A DNA stretch of 64,000 nt from positions 12,941,665 to 13,005,664 of the forward strand of contig CM065172.1 in NCBI GenBank assembly GCA_033026295.1, written 5' to 3'. The translations under genes and the position numbers were made by a program. This DNA is from Channa striata. Taxonomy: Eukaryota > Chordata > Actinopteri > Anabantiformes > Channidae. Within the stretch, counting starts at the first letter, position 1. Each line of letters starts with the position of its first letter. Below, piece after piece: positions 27,280 to 42,239 of this stretch. The notes beneath the pieces were generated by a model, which saw only the letters and a program-made list of their open reading frames with translations, ran no database searches and was not told the DNA's origin.

Positions 27280-27395
27280 GTGAGAAGATCCTCAAATGCC
27301 AATACACCAATGCAGATATTTTGCTTGCAAGGTGTTCAGATTAAAAACACCTCTCTGTCTGCACGCTCTGTTTTTTTTCTGGTGTCTTCTCCAGG

Positions 27396-30300
27396 ATGTC
27401 ATGGGCCAGAGGACTCCTTGTAGGCAGAGTGGACGAACGAAAAACAGCATGGGGAGAGCGCAATGGAAAAAAGAGGAAGGACAGCTCATCACTGTGCAAC
27501 CCACGCTACATGAGCTGCCTGAGAGACCCTGAGGACCTGGGGCCTCCCAATGCGGTCCCTCAGCATTATCACTGCAGACCCGGCACCAGTGGGGGCAACT
27601 TTGGCATACGCTGTGGCTGGCAGGAAGACCACTATGGGACAAGGATGGGCGGTGGTGGGGATCTCGGACTAAAGGCTGTGGATCTGGGGTTTGAAGATGG
27701 GGAGCTAAGGGGAAAGAAAGAGGAGGAAACAGGGGAATTAACGGAGGGCAGCTGCAAGGCGATGACTGCAGCCGACTGTTGGACGCGGCTGGTGTGGGTC
27801 TTCAGATCCAAGAAATTCCAGTCTGCCAAGCTAGAGCGTCTGTACCAGCGCTACTTCTTCAGGCTCAACCAGAGCTCTCTGACCATGCTGATGGGGGTGC
27901 TGGTGGTGGTGTGCGGGGTCATGCTCACCTTCCACTGCATCCACACAACTCCAGATGTGGCTTACGTGTCGGTACTCTCTGTGGCCATGGGTCTCTTCCT
28001 TGCCATGATGGTGGTGTGCAACCGAAACGGCTTCCACCAGGACTACATGTGGATTGTTAGCTATCTGGTGATCGGAGTCCTGATTGTAGTGCAAATTTTG
28101 GGGGTTCTGATGGTGTATCCCCGCAGTGCCTCAGATGGCATTTGGTGGACGGTGTTCTTCATCTACATTATCTACACACTGCTGCCGGTCAGAATGAGAG
28201 CTGCTGTGCTCAGTGGAATTGTGCTGTCCACTGTTCACATAGTCACTTCCTGGCAGCTCAACCAAGAAGACAAATTAATTTTCAAGCAGGTAAGTGAAAA
28301 ATGTAGTCATGTAGGTTTCACTCATCTTTTAGTTTGTGTTGAAGGTGGTGATATTCTTCTTTCATAGTAGAATAATAGGTAGAAACAAAATATTGACCAC
28401 CTGATATTTTGTCTGTTAGAGAGTTTTTCATAAAACAACAGAGTTGCAGCCTTAATATGAAATATTGTAAGTTTTTAGAGGGGAAATAACACATGAAGAT
28501 GATTATGGTAACAGCTTCATCACAATGATGCACAAATTTCAACATTCCCTCCCTGTTTTCTCTTTGTCAGAATTTACAACATTGCTTACAACTGTGGATT
28601 GAGTCCAAAGTACTGGATCTTTTCCTGCCGTAACTTTAGAACATACCGCGTGTTCTCTGAAAGTCATTAAGCTTAAGCCTAATATCAGTTCTATTGACAG
28701 TGCATTGTTCTAAAGTGCAAAAAGGCCTTCTCTGTTCTAGTTGGTGATGAATAGGCTACACAACCATCTTTGAAAGCAGACACTTATGTTTATGAAAAAA
28801 CACGACAAATATCTCAGACGTGGGTTAGTCAGACCTTAGTATTATCACCATACACTTGAGCACAGTGTTGTCACTGTATTCACCACTGGAAGCGTCCTAC
28901 TTTCTTTCCCCATTAATATAGGACAAACATTGCACCGTCTCCTCTACCACTTTTCCATGTCAAAGGTGTCGTACTAAAAGTAGATGGTGCTGTAGATCTC
29001 AGCAGCTTTTCAAATGAGATTTTTAATGAGCCTATGTTTTGTGCTCTAGGGCAGCAGCTCTGTCGGGGTTTGTGGAAGGTCATCTGGGTTGACTGAGCCT
29101 GTTTAGCTGCAGTGTGGAGGAATATCATGATAATGTAGCATGGTGCCATTCAGGCCACAATTCCTAAAACAAGGAGGCTATTGTAGTAAAATGAGACAGG
29201 GTGGGGTGGGCTACTGGGATTGTGCAACAAATTCATTGGAAAACAGGATGATTACTTCTTCATATTGGAGGCTGCGGATAAAAATATAAACCGAATTAGT
29301 CATTTGTAATAACTTCACTTCAAAACACACTGGAATATTTCTTCTTTACTTTTGTCTGTTGATGTTTTGTCTTGGTCACAAGATGTGAACTGTCTGCGAC
29401 TACACTTTTCAACGATGTATTAAGCTGGTCATTCCACAAACAACATGATAAATAATCTTGACAGGGCCACAACTAACAATTATTTTAATTGACAGCTAAT
29501 TTGGTTAATTACACAGTTTCCATATAATTTTTATAAGAATATTTATATGTGTCTGAAAATAGTATTAAATGCACATTCTCAGAGCCTGCTATGACAGGTC
29601 TGAGAAACTATGATCAGCAAATAATAAATATTTTGTCACAGAAAATAATAAAACTACTGAATCTGGCTGTATTTGTTTCAGGAAGCTCGTGCTGCATGTT
29701 GATTTACCGTTGTCGTATTGCGACCTACTGCCACATTTAATAGAACAAAGCGTTATTACTAACTTTACAGACATTTACACATTTACGTTATTCATTAGAT
29801 TGTGTGTACATTGCGTATCGTGCAAATTCCCTGCCAATCAATTTGTGATATACTGTAGGTCACCCGGCTTTGTGGTGATATTATTCCTCAAGTAATTTGT
29901 ACGTGTTTTTTTAATCTCTAAAGCCCATTATTGGCTGTCTCTACAACTGTCAGTATTAAGCAACCAGATGAATGGAGCCACAATATTGACTCTACTGGTC
30001 TAGTGAGCTTGTGTGTTAAGTGCCCAGTCCCCAGACTAGACAGGGTGACTACAGGCCCATTGGTCTTCTGCCTCCATTTTCTCCTGCCCTGGTTGGTTGC
30101 TTTGGTCTTCGGATGATGGACTGCTGAGGGCCTGGTCCCCCCAGCACAGTACGTTCCAGTTCTGTGAGCAATCAATGGTGGGACATAGGCTTCACACTGT
30201 TCTGGCTAGAGGGTTGTCTGTTTTAATAGAGAAGGAGGAAAAGACATCAGCTTTGTTATGGAGCAGCTAATGCTGTTATTCACCACATCACACACATCTG

Positions 30301-33300
30301 TGCATATATCTTTTCGAACAAGGAGGTGTAATTTCAGGGAAATTTCTTCGTTTACTCTGTCAAGAAAAGAACCATGCAGTTAGCTCACAGACTCAACAGG
30401 TTTCCCTCAGTTTGGCATCGAGCTCCGGGAAGACATGTGACTACAGAAGATCTCCATTCGGTCTATCACCCCGTCTCCTCCTGGCATCACAAGCCCAAAT
30501 TACCTGGTCTGGTTTCTTCTTGTGTGACCTTGTCGTCCTCCAACCCTGTCTGTAACCCAGCCTTGTTTTTCCCTCGTTTGCATTTTCCGTGTGGAGACGT
30601 TGGGGCAGAATCAGAGCTGAGAAGATGTAACGCTGATGATGGCAAAGACAAAGGGGGTCTTTGTGAGGGACCTTCACGATGAAGCAGGGTGGGTGGGGTA
30701 TGGGGCAAAGTGGTGACCGGGGACAACCATGGATGGAGAGTGTGAAATACTGCTGGGCTGACGTACTCGTCTGTAAATGAGCCGCTAGTCCCTTCTCTCT
30801 TTTTCTCCCTTCACTTTTCTTCTTCTCTCTGAGTCATAATTCCATTCTCACAAAATCCCTCTCAGGCGGATTGGCCTTTTATTTCACAACGGGCTGATTT
30901 TGAGCTCATGCTACTTGTGGGAATTGTCTCCCTAGATCTCCATGTTTTACTGCTGTTCTCTGAAGGCCAGAAAGATGAATGTCTAATGACTCTCAGGAAG
31001 TTACACTGCTACAGTTCACTTGGAAGTGTCTCTGACATCCTACAGGAACAAGACTCACAGGGAGCTCATAGTCTCATAAAGACTCATCATTTTGCTGTTC
31101 AGGGTGATTTTGGAGGCCTAACATGCCATTGTTTAAGCAAGGTGTAATCTGGGAAAAAACAAAGTCAGAACAGTCCTTTTCTTGTACCACGTGGTCTTTG
31201 CTTCTGGTTTTCAAACAAGTAAAATACAAGTAAAAGACTTTGTTATTGTATGTAATTTACAAAGCAGGGCTGTGTCATATTGTCTATAAGATATAGGAAT
31301 AATTTCATGATAAGAACGTGTTCTATTGTCATATTTATATGTACATGTCTGTAGAAGTGTTAAAAACTTTAATCTGTTGTTTGGAAAAGGTTTAGCAACA
31401 AATAAGATGTAATACAAATCTTTTGACTTGTGTCAAAAACCAAAAGGAGGAAAGGGTGGAAATGTTACAGGATTTCTTTACCAGCACCAGCACTAGAATA
31501 TAAGAAGCAGGAAGGCACAGAAAGGTTTGTCTGTGTCTTTAAGGAACAGATAATGATTTGAATGAACTGAATCAATTTATATTGCCTATATTATTACTAT
31601 CAACAAATAAAGAAATGATCATATAGTTTTTTGCTTATGACCCAGCTCTGCTACACACACTGTTTCACTTCTGGACAGTTCCAACCAGTTCATCTGGCTG
31701 TGCTGACGAAGCTCATAATAACTTTATTTTTGGGAATTAATGTTAAGTGGATGATGCGTCCTGGCTGTGGAAGTAGTCTAATTGTACTTTTGTTTGGTCT
31801 CTCTGGTGCTGTAGCTCGTCCGCAGATGGGTCGCTTTGTTATTTCCTGCTCATTATTTCTGCACACTGGGATTTTGCATGATTCTTCCCTTTAACTGCAT
31901 TTGGTTTAAAAAGTCTGCTCCTGTTCTAGTTCTCTGTAGTTTACTGATGACCAGCAGCTGTTTCACTGGAAGAAGCTATTACTTATTAATTCTTATTTTC
32001 CTTTTGATCATCTTAGTGTGGGTTCTTGTGTTTCCTGACATTTCCACGTCCTTATAAAGAATCCACATTTCAGCACATGATTGCACCACATAGAAGCAGA
32101 GAAACAGAGCAGTTTGGATTCCAGTAATTTGAAGAGGTCCTGTTCAAACCTATAAGTGCATGATAATTTTAATGACAGATTCTCAGATTTTTGTATTTGG
32201 TGTTTGTATTTCTCTGTGCATTCAGGCCGTATTGTCTGAATAAATAAAAATGTGCTTTTAGAGGATCAATTATACTCCAGTCCTTACTGCTGAAGATAAC
32301 AAACTTTTGCATTGTCCACTCCCCTGATAGGATTTCACCTCCCGCCGCTGAGCACTATCATCTTGACTGGAAGTCAGACACAAGCCAGCCTGCACACACA
32401 CACACACACACGCACAGAGGCCTGCACAAACCCTCACCACATGGTTCAAAACTGATTTTATCTCTTATTATAGTACTTCTCTGCGAGAGACCACCTGTCC
32501 ATCATCATTGTTGTGTAATTTCCTTTAGTGGGTAAATGAGGCCACAAATACCTTAACCACTACTTAAATATTGTGTGAGATTATGTGATCTACCTAACTA
32601 TTTCTTAGTTCTAAAAGTTTACAGCCATCTGTCTGCTGCATATAAATTCACGAGGAACTCAACAGAAGTTGTTCTTTTGCGGGCAGCAGGATATTTTTGG
32701 ATAACCAAATCCCAAATGGAGGCTTTTAAAGAGAAACTATTGACAGTACCTTGAAAGTCCATGTATCTTTTGTCATTATGTGCTGATCTGGCACCAGAGG
32801 AAAAACCTGTTCTTGTGGCAGATTGTTGTGGGGTCAGCGAATGTGTTACTAGTGGAAACATACTGGTCCCTCTACTTTACACTGGAAATAAGATACCAAT
32901 CAGTGAAATGTCACCAGCATGACTGAGGCATGCATAATGCATTTGGGTAAAAATATTTGTGTTACATTAAAAAAGTAACACAGCTACACAAGCTGCCTTA
33001 ACTTTGGATTATAATTATTTATTAAATGTAAAGTTTGGCAAGAACTTCATCTGTATCTCACATGAACAGTTTTACATGCTGGTTCCAAAGCGAAACAGAA
33101 ACCAAGTGACGTATATTTTTAATGTTGTATATCCTTGTTTAATTTTTTTTAAACATTTTATTTATGTACAAAAAATGTATTCACAATTCACAACAATATC
33201 ATCTCAAGGCACTTTACATAGGAAGATCAGGGCCTTACAGAAGTACTGCCATTCTTACTTTATAAGCTTTATTTAAATTTGTTGTAAGCTGAATGGACTA

Positions 33301-36300
33301 AGGTCACAGTGGGGTATATTTTTGTGTCATTTAAAATCATACTAGCGCCACTCACCTGAGTTTTGGTACAGTTACCACAACAACACTATGATGAATAAAT
33401 AACAAAAAAAGTGAGTGGAGTACAAGTAATACTTTACTTGTATTCAATTAGTTTTAAATTAAATAGGATTCAAACTTGGTTTATTAAGTTCCCAGTTTAG
33501 ATAAGAGATGTGTGAACAAACAATAAGACTAGTGTTATGCTCTCGCCTGCCAGGTTTTAATGCTTGACAGTGTTTGAGACTTTGTTGCTATGGACACATA
33601 TGAGGTCAGTTTGATATTCAGCCCCGCTGATGTTGAAGGAATCCGGTGTACAGTGTACACACATTAGTAGTAGACTGTGATCTGTCTGTCTGTCTGTCTG
33701 TGTGAGCTGCGTGGATCAGAGCAGCTCATTTAGCTGCTATCGAATGGTGTGAACTCCTCAGATACTGTGGGTGCCAAACAATGCACTGGCTCAAATAATA
33801 GGTCCCCCCCTTTAGTCCCAACCCCACCCCCTTTCAGAGACGGAGAGAGGTTGTGACTCATCTACTTATTGTATTACAACTGGAGGCAATGATACAGACC
33901 CGGATAACTTCCACCACTGTGGGTGGGAGCAATTAGGATAAGTGATAAGCGAAATATTGCTCCTAAAATACAGTCAGTGATAAGGGAAATAATAGCCAGG
34001 CTAATAATAGCTGTGTGAGTCGGAGATGAGGAAATGCAGGCTTCTAATAACAGCCCGTGGTTTACTAACAACTTGGCTTCCCGCAAAAGTAAATACAGGA
34101 ATTTAAGGCTGAATTGCCATGGCAGACGTCCAAGATATATATATTAGGGATCCATTAGTAGTGTTAAATGTTGATCTGAGTTGCGTGCAAACCCCCAGGC
34201 TTTTATAGGCAGTTTTAGGAGTGCACCCTCTCCTGGCCCTGGTGAATGGCTCTGTCAAAGGTCATCATCACACTGGCCAACTGTCTCGTTATCCTTTTAT
34301 CCTGTTTTCAATTCCACAGTTAAAACAGTGTCACCATATGTCAGTGTGAGAATGCAGCGCTGGAGCGAAGCTTTAATTAACACACATTCACTATCAATGT
34401 ACAAACAGGCAACACCTCCTGCTGTTGAAATGCACACCACCTTTAACAACACAATTCCTTTTTGTAAGGGAGCGTAAGATATGACAGAGCCTCTTGAACA
34501 TGCATAACCTCGTCAAATCCTGCCTGATCCACTTATTAAACAGAAGAAGAGCAAGTCATCGTAATTATTTTGTCCAGTCTGTGCACACAAAATTTTCCTG
34601 TGAGCTGTTAAATTTGTGGTCTCACAGCGTGTCTTTCTCACATTTTCAGTGAATGAGGTGACATATTATAACAAGACCCTGGTCTCCCGATGTAATTCAC
34701 ACCCTCAGAGTTATTGTATTGAATTGTTTTCCTTCATTATGCGTCCTCCTTACCCCCTCACTTTTTAAATCTTTATTTAAGATGACGTGTCAAGTGCACC
34801 TTATTTTGAAAAAATAGTTATACTGTAGCTTTTGCTAATTTTCATTTAGTAAATATCAATTACATATCTAAAAGTCTTTGTTTTGGTGCCTGTAAGGTCA
34901 GACGCAGTTCAGCTCATAGTTTTCATACCATGAGTTCTTTTTAGTCCTTTAAAATGCTGCATGCATGCGGTCACATGTGTTGTTTCTTAATTGTTGGTCT
35001 GCAAGGCGGATGTGCTAAATGCATGAGTTAACTATTATATCATCCTTGATCGAGTGTTTTTGCGTCTCCACTGTTTAAACTGTAACCTGTTATGCTTGTC
35101 TCGCTGTTGATCTGTATGCCTTGTAGTAAAAGTCAATATTATGTATGGTTGAGTAGATAGAACAGGGAAGGACAGGTTAAAACTGTGGTGAATGTTATTT
35201 ATTTAACTGGACAGTGAAACTAAACTCTTTTTATTGGAGCATCTGGCCCACACGCACTGTCTCATTTAGTTTAATTGTCTACCTCTTAATTCTTTTACTC
35301 AGTATTGAAATACTAAAATAAAAAAGCAAGTTCAAGCGATGAACAAATTTGGAACTAGTCGTCGATTCCCACATTTTTTCCATTTTTGAGTTATCTCAAA
35401 ATATTCATGTTGCATAGCTCTCCGTCTAAAAGAAATGGTGTCCTTGGGTCATGTTGTGCTTACAGATGGAAGGAATAGCAACTGAAATGGGAATTCCTGG
35501 ATGTTTAGCTCACAAGTCTGAACTCCCTTCAAATCAGTTCAAATCAGCGAGCGAAGCCAACAGAGGAGAGAATCGGGCTATTTGGCTGGTTTGATAGGTT
35601 AATTAACCGAATCTTGTGCTCTTGCAGCGGCCGTGCTGTAATTGCAGCTGTAGCTGTGAGGATTTGAGTGGGCAGGAAGTGAAGGGTTAGTAAGGACACA
35701 GCTGGGAGGAGAGGGCTGTCTCCATGCCTGCCCCCTCCCTCTTTTCCTCCCTCTGTCCAGCCAAACATTGACCCCAGACCACTGAGCAGCCAAGACTACT
35801 GACAGACAGACCGTGGTTCTAATCACTTACATGTGCATAATTACATTGTACTGTATAATTTAGACCTATCTGTATTTGTTTATTAATTGTACCAATTTAA
35901 TAATAATTGTATTTAGGAAATATGGAGGAAACACAGACAACACAGTTGATGTTGCTGCTAATGCTATCAATTATAGCATTGTTTTTCACACACTAATAAT
36001 CTGTATATTTTTTCCATATAAAATATTTGTTAAATATTTTAAATATAATAAGTATTTCATAAAATTGTGCTATTGATTGTACTGATTATAACTTTACTAG
36101 ATAGATGTTACATTAAGAGCAGACAGGACACAGAAAAGAGCAGGACATGCAGCCAAGGACCCAGGGCACTGCGGATACATATTCTTTGAATTATTTTTTT
36201 TTTCCTGTTAATTGTAAAGTCAAAACAGAAGTGGCAATAAGTCAAGTGATGTGTATTTCAGCCTTAAAAAAAGTTGCACATCCACTTTAAGATGTCAGCC

Positions 36301-39300
36301 AATTAACGTGAGCTACAAGAAAGTAAAAAAAACAAGGATTCCAGTAGACCTCTGACGGTATCCTGTAGAATCTGGCACCCAGCTTGGAATGAATTGCAGA
36401 TCCAAAGTTCTGTAATTTGCAAAATCAGGCTTCTGTGAATCCAACTTGTTTTTCCTACAGACGCTCAATTGGATTAAGATCAGGAGAGTTTGGATGCAAG
36501 TTGGTACATGAAACTTGTTGTGTTCCTAAAACCATTCTTGAATGGACATGGCACAAAACATCACATTGCCTCTGTCAGCTGGTCTTTTCCATAATCCATC
36601 CTTGGGTCATTTCTTTCCCAGGTAAGCGACACACATGCCATCCATGTGAGGTAAAAGAAAAGTGATTCATCAGACTAGTCCACATTCTTCCATTAGTCTG
36701 CGATCTAGATTTGATGCTCATTTGCTTGTGTTAAAATTTAAATCAAAACAAACTATATGTCTTTATAAGCACATTTAAAAACAACAGAAGTTGCCTGTGC
36801 TGAACAGAAATGCTAAACAAAAAATCGAGATGTAGAAGTTCTGAAGGGCAGGAGGGTGCTGACCCAGTGAGTGATTAAAAACAAACAGTAAATCCTTCAA
36901 ATCAATCCTGTAGCACAGCGGAGGCCAATGAAGACACTTCAGTATGGGGGAGATATGGTCGTGTTTTCTTGCTCCAGTTATAAACGCAGCAGAAACATCT
37001 GAATCAGCTGCAGCTCAACATTGTTTCTGTGCCATTGTAAGAAGATATGTCAGTATTATTCTCTTTGCCTTTCAGTGGTCTTAAAGTTATGGCTGATTGG
37101 TATAAGTCTGTATGTGTCTAGGTGTTTTACTAAAGTACACGGTCACTTCTATTCATGTTTTCTCAGAGGCCGGTACCTCCTAAGTTGTTGGAAGTGTTAA
37201 TTTTCAAAAACCAAAATTATTTATATTTTATAAACTATATTTCTTCAATGTGTAGAACAGTTTTCTTTCAGAGAGTTGCTTAGCTATTTTAGCTTTTCTT
37301 GTACGCAAGAATCTTACCAGTGATTGGAAGAAAAGTGATAAAATCATGGCCAAGCATGTTGTCTCCAGCAGCATAATCGATGTACATAATGTTGTTTAGT
37401 ACTTTAAGAACTTTACAAAGTAACTTTTTAATGGTTGATGAGGACAATAAATAAAATAATTACTAATAATAAATAACAAATGAATAAATTGTATTAAAAA
37501 GTAAAAATGGAGGGGAAGTTGTACTAAGTGATTACAGTTTGTTTTAGTCAGTAATTCCCAGATCTCTGGGAGCATTTCCTGATGTTTGGAAATACGTGTA
37601 AGTATTAATTCGGGATCAGTTTCCCTGACAGCTGTGCGGCCTAGGTCCAGCTCTATTTAGCTTTGTGGAATTTTCTTCAGCGTTTCACAAAGATTACTTC
37701 GTGGCCTCACTGGCCGCCTGAGACCAATTTTGGTTTGGCCCAAACCATGACGAAACAGAGCTCCAGTTCCAGATGGTGGGGGCCAAAGATGGCAAAGCAC
37801 CCCCACACATCTATCTTTATAAGGAGTGGGTTATGTTTTATGTCAGCAATTATTATAGTAACTCCAGTCTCGTAGTATTGTCTATTTTTTACCACTTCGG
37901 TTTGGTATGTTATGTTTTCAGGCAGTGCCTGGTCTTTGACATTCATCTCCATAAGACTTTTGAAAGCTCCAGATGCCTATCAGAGGTCATGTGCTGGAGA
38001 GTAGCCCCCATGTCAATGTCCCCAGAGCCTGTGTGTTGACTTATGGGATGTAACACTTTGGCCTTTTAAAGTTTAAACTTCAGCTTTAGTGGACGCAGGG
38101 TTTGATGGGATTCAAAATTATCTTTCATTGCAGGCCTTTTTAAATACTCCTGGACAAATCCAAACTCTGATTACCCGAACAGTGGCTTCATATAAAAAGT
38201 GACACTGTAGTCAGTTCCTACTTTACCTTTACTTACATTCAAGCATTATAAAGTCATCAACACGTGACTCTGATCACAGAAAAAGCCTTAACAGTTGCCC
38301 CCAGTGAACTAGAAAACATCTGGAATTACTGCAGTTGACTGGGCCTAAATGTCAGGAAACATCACTTATTGATCAAAAGATCATATCAGCTGTGGTATTC
38401 AGTTCTATCTCTGAATGAATGAATAATGGCCTTCCTGTGAAAACCTGATCTGCGTACGTGTACGTTCTGTTAACTTGTGTGTGTGGGACTTGTCCAGTGG
38501 GATTTTATTGAAGACAGAAGGGATTTGCTGTGTGTTTGCAAAACAAAAATCTTTTCCATCCCCTTTCTTCATTTGTTCTTTAACATGCTGTCCATCTGTC
38601 TTCCTTTATAAAGCACCTTGTCGAGGGCCGCACCTTATAAGCCAATGTTTGGACTTCTTTTAACTTCTCCGCCAAGAGGTTCCTGTTTAAGTAAATGTCG
38701 AGTGAGGCTTGTCTTTGAGAGCCAAAAGTGTTCAGGGAGAATGGTCGTGAGACATGAGACAAGTCCTGCTCGGTGATTATAGAGAGTGGCACTGTGCTAA
38801 CGAGAAGCTGTTTCTGCTCAATTTGTGCCACATAACATTTTAGAGACGGACATTATCAGAACGTTTGTTGGACCTGTGTTAGTTTTGCAGGCCTGGGTGA
38901 TGGATGCGCAGCTACACGGTAGATGCAACACCAAGTTCAGCATCAAAGCCTCAAAGAAGTCTCGAGCCTCACACACACACACACACACACACACATGCAT
39001 AGCTCACACACAAAAGTCTCTGAATGTTTTTTGCCTCTAAGCTCTAGACTGTGTGGTGACTAAGCACATAACTTTGGATTAACACAAGCTTTGTTCATCA
39101 TGTTTCCCCACACTTTATATTGAGCTATCATTGAAGATGGAGTCAGACTATTTTTGTTCAGCTCTAATAATGCTGTACCTGAATGCAGTGTACTAGCTGA
39201 TATTTGGGGGCTTTTGTGGGGTTTCAATGGATCTTGCACTTGCATCACATTTGCAAATAAATGCGTATTCATGTTACCACTGCACCATTGTATGTTGCCT

Positions 39301-42203
39301 GTTCGCCAAAAATACATAAAATCCCAAATGTGTGACCTCCTAAGCCGCATTTAAGTTCACTCCGCTTGTTTCCTCACATTCAAAACCCATTTCATTACAG
39401 TGACTATGAAATCTGAGCATTTGGGTGCTTTGCTGAGAGGTGTGGTCCTGGGAACTGCAGGTGGCCCTACATCTCAAACAGACCCCTTAACTAAATTGTC
39501 TGTCTCACTCAGTTTGGAGCCGTCTGTTTGGGATTATTGTGATCAGGTTGTATGAGAGCCATTCAAAACTGGAATGTCAGATCTCCACTGGTGGTCTATA
39601 ACATTACGACGCAGAGCTTATTAGGAAGCCCTGGCCTGTCAACGATTCAGAAACACAATAGGCTTATCGCTAATTGGGCGACAGCGCGGCACAAATTCAA
39701 CGTTGCACTTAGAGAGCAGTTTCTCAGCCAGTCGTGTAAAGAAATGAGTGGATGTTCTTTGTAGGCCCTCGCATCTGACCTTCAATAACCTGATGATCAG
39801 GTGCCTCCCATTTCTTGACAGCTTTGATCTGAATCCCTGAGCACTGACTGACAGTTTTCATCAGCCATTCCCTGTCATCCTGCATCAAGGTGTTCAAGAA
39901 CAACTGCTTCTTGATCCTTCCTGAAAACAGTTACGTTCCGGAATCTGTCTACATACGCATTCTCTCAGATATAAAGAAAGCCAGGGCGCATTTTGGATGG
40001 ACTGTTGTTAGTTCCTGAATACTGTCGTGCTGAAACTACATCAGGGATTGGTAATACATCAAAGGCACAAATTCTTCTGCACCTGCAAACCACCAGTGGG
40101 TTTATTTTTGCTTACTGCTGTGCTCCTAATCTAGTTTGACCATTTATTTTCTTGTGGCATAGCAAGTTAACATATACACTCTCTTCACACAAACAGTGGA
40201 ACTTTCCTGCCACTGTCTTGTGGTAATGGTATTCTGTTAGTTTAGCTCCATCTTGTTGCAGCAACAAAGGGCAAATTTTTATGTATACAGTGTAAACCTC
40301 ATTTCAGAACCAGGGTGGAAAGCCTGCCATCGCTCCCGACGCTGTACCAGTTTGAAGCTGTGTACACAAGCTTTCCATGCATGTGGGGATGCTACGTTAG
40401 TATTTTAAAGCTTGCCATATTTTATTTATATTTGAAAATGACAAAGGCATAAATGAAAATATGAGATGCATGTGTGCACAGATAATCATCTTCTATCCTA
40501 GTCCTACATCTCTCTTCCAGTATGTGAGAAACATAATGGAGGAGAGATAAAGAACATAACAGGGCTAGTATTATGATTTTTCAAGTTGTCCAGTTTAGTC
40601 ATGTTTTTGTTAATATGACCAAATATAATGTAGCTTTTATGTGTGTACTAAGCTTGCATGCCTTTTTCTCATTATTAATGATGTCATCTTCAGAGGAAAC
40701 ACTGTGCTTGGGTCATGGGTCAAGTGACTTTCCCAGTCTAGAGTGTGTTTCAGAACATGGAGAGAATGTGTGTGTGTGTATGTGCAAGCATGCCTGTGTG
40801 TTTCTGAGCAAAGGGGAAGTCCAGAGCTCAAGGCTCCAACTCCAGCGTTGGGTCGTGGCTGTGAAGTAGTGAGAAGACAAATCACTAACAGACTCAAACA
40901 CTGGCTCACCACATGCATCCAGAAATTCACAGGCAAACAGAGAAAGTGGCTGCAGCAGCACAGAGGAATGCTTTTAAGGTTGATGACCCTTGAAACGAAC
41001 TGTACACTATATCAAACTTAATTTACTCAAGCAACATATTAATGGTGTTTTTACAATTGGTGCCACTGTATTTTTAGATATTCATTCGGCAACCAGCCTT
41101 CCTCACCACATTCAGTCCATGCAAGAACGTTTCATTATGGCTGTTTCTGATTCTAGCTGAATATTTAAACAAACTACCAGCTGCATAAAAGTTACCCTGT
41201 CTTAGTGTTTAATTCTTTTGCATGAAGCCCGACTTTGACTAAAACAAGCTGTTTGAAGGGTCACATCATTTCTCACTCTCAGAAAAAGATACCCGCAGGC
41301 ACACGTTCAGGACTAGGCCTTTTTTTCATTTTTCGTGCATTCTGTACACAGTTTGACAGCAGTTAAATTTTTAGACTTAAGTAGAATGAAAACAGAAGTC
41401 ACACAGTCTTGGTGCAACGCTTTCGACCCTCTGGGATTCCCATGTTCCATTCCGAGTGCGACATGAGCAGAATGTTTTCTTGCAGAGCAACGATGAGGCC
41501 GTGGCCATCATCTCTAACCAGATCACATCTAATGGCCCCTCAGACGTTTGAGGAATTTTTCTCTGTGCAATAAATCCTATGACATAGAGTATTATCAATT
41601 TTGTTTATTGACCTCACCCGGGTCAGAGAGAGTTCACTTTATTCTTGTGATGTGACATGTGTATACTCGGAGGACTTCTGTCAACTTTGTGTTCCTGTTC
41701 ATTCTCAGATCGGCGCCAACATGCTGATCTTCGTGTGCACTAACATGATCGGGATCTGCACCCACTATCCTGCTGAGGTCTCCCAGAGACAAGCTTTCCA
41801 GGAGACGAGAGGATACATCCAGGCCAGGCTGCACCTGCAGAGGGAAAACCAACAGCAGGTACGCACATACATACTTACAGACACACACATACACACACAC
41901 ACATCAAGCAAATAAGTGAGGGAGGCAGCCGTGCATGTGTCCTGTAGGAAAACCAAACACGCACACACAGAAATGCAAAAGAGCAACAAATGGGTGTCTC
42001 CTTTTTCTAGTCTAGTTTGTCTCAGATTTCGAGGTCAACAATATGTTCTGGAGTATAACACGTATCTCCACTTCTCTCTATTTGTCTAACACGTTCCAAC
42101 GCAGATACCAACAAGGCAGGGTGACTCACTGAGCATAACGTTAGAAACTGAAGAAAATGAATGGGCTCTCTCTGTGTCTTTCTTTCTTTAATTTGTCTCT
42201 CTG

Positions 42204-42239
<36 letters not shown>

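Larger units (their letters stand above)
28290..41708 (+). other. adcy6: adcy6 first coding intron (13.4 kb)
   Basis: This single intron covers more than half of the coding span. It holds a DNA-transposon relic (36.4-36.7 kb), other repeat-like segments (33.15-33.25 and 36.88-37.03 kb) and short simple repeats (32.39-32.41, 33.68-33.70 and 38.97-38.99 kb). No nested gene was recognised on either strand. Confidence 0.85.

Noticed and set aside
27028..27423. Open frame of 131 codons just before the adcy6 ATG exon
   Set aside because: It is out of frame with adcy6, reads through intron sequence, and is better explained by a non-coding leader exon.
35500..35830. GC-richer patch in the adcy6 intron with minus-strand frames
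   Set aside because: It could be an enhancer, but nothing in the sequence alone shows this and no coding signal was found.
37663..38039. Overlapping open frames around 37.7-38.0 kb in the adcy6 intron
   Set aside because: I considered a nested gene or transposase piece, but no motif was found and stops are scattered.
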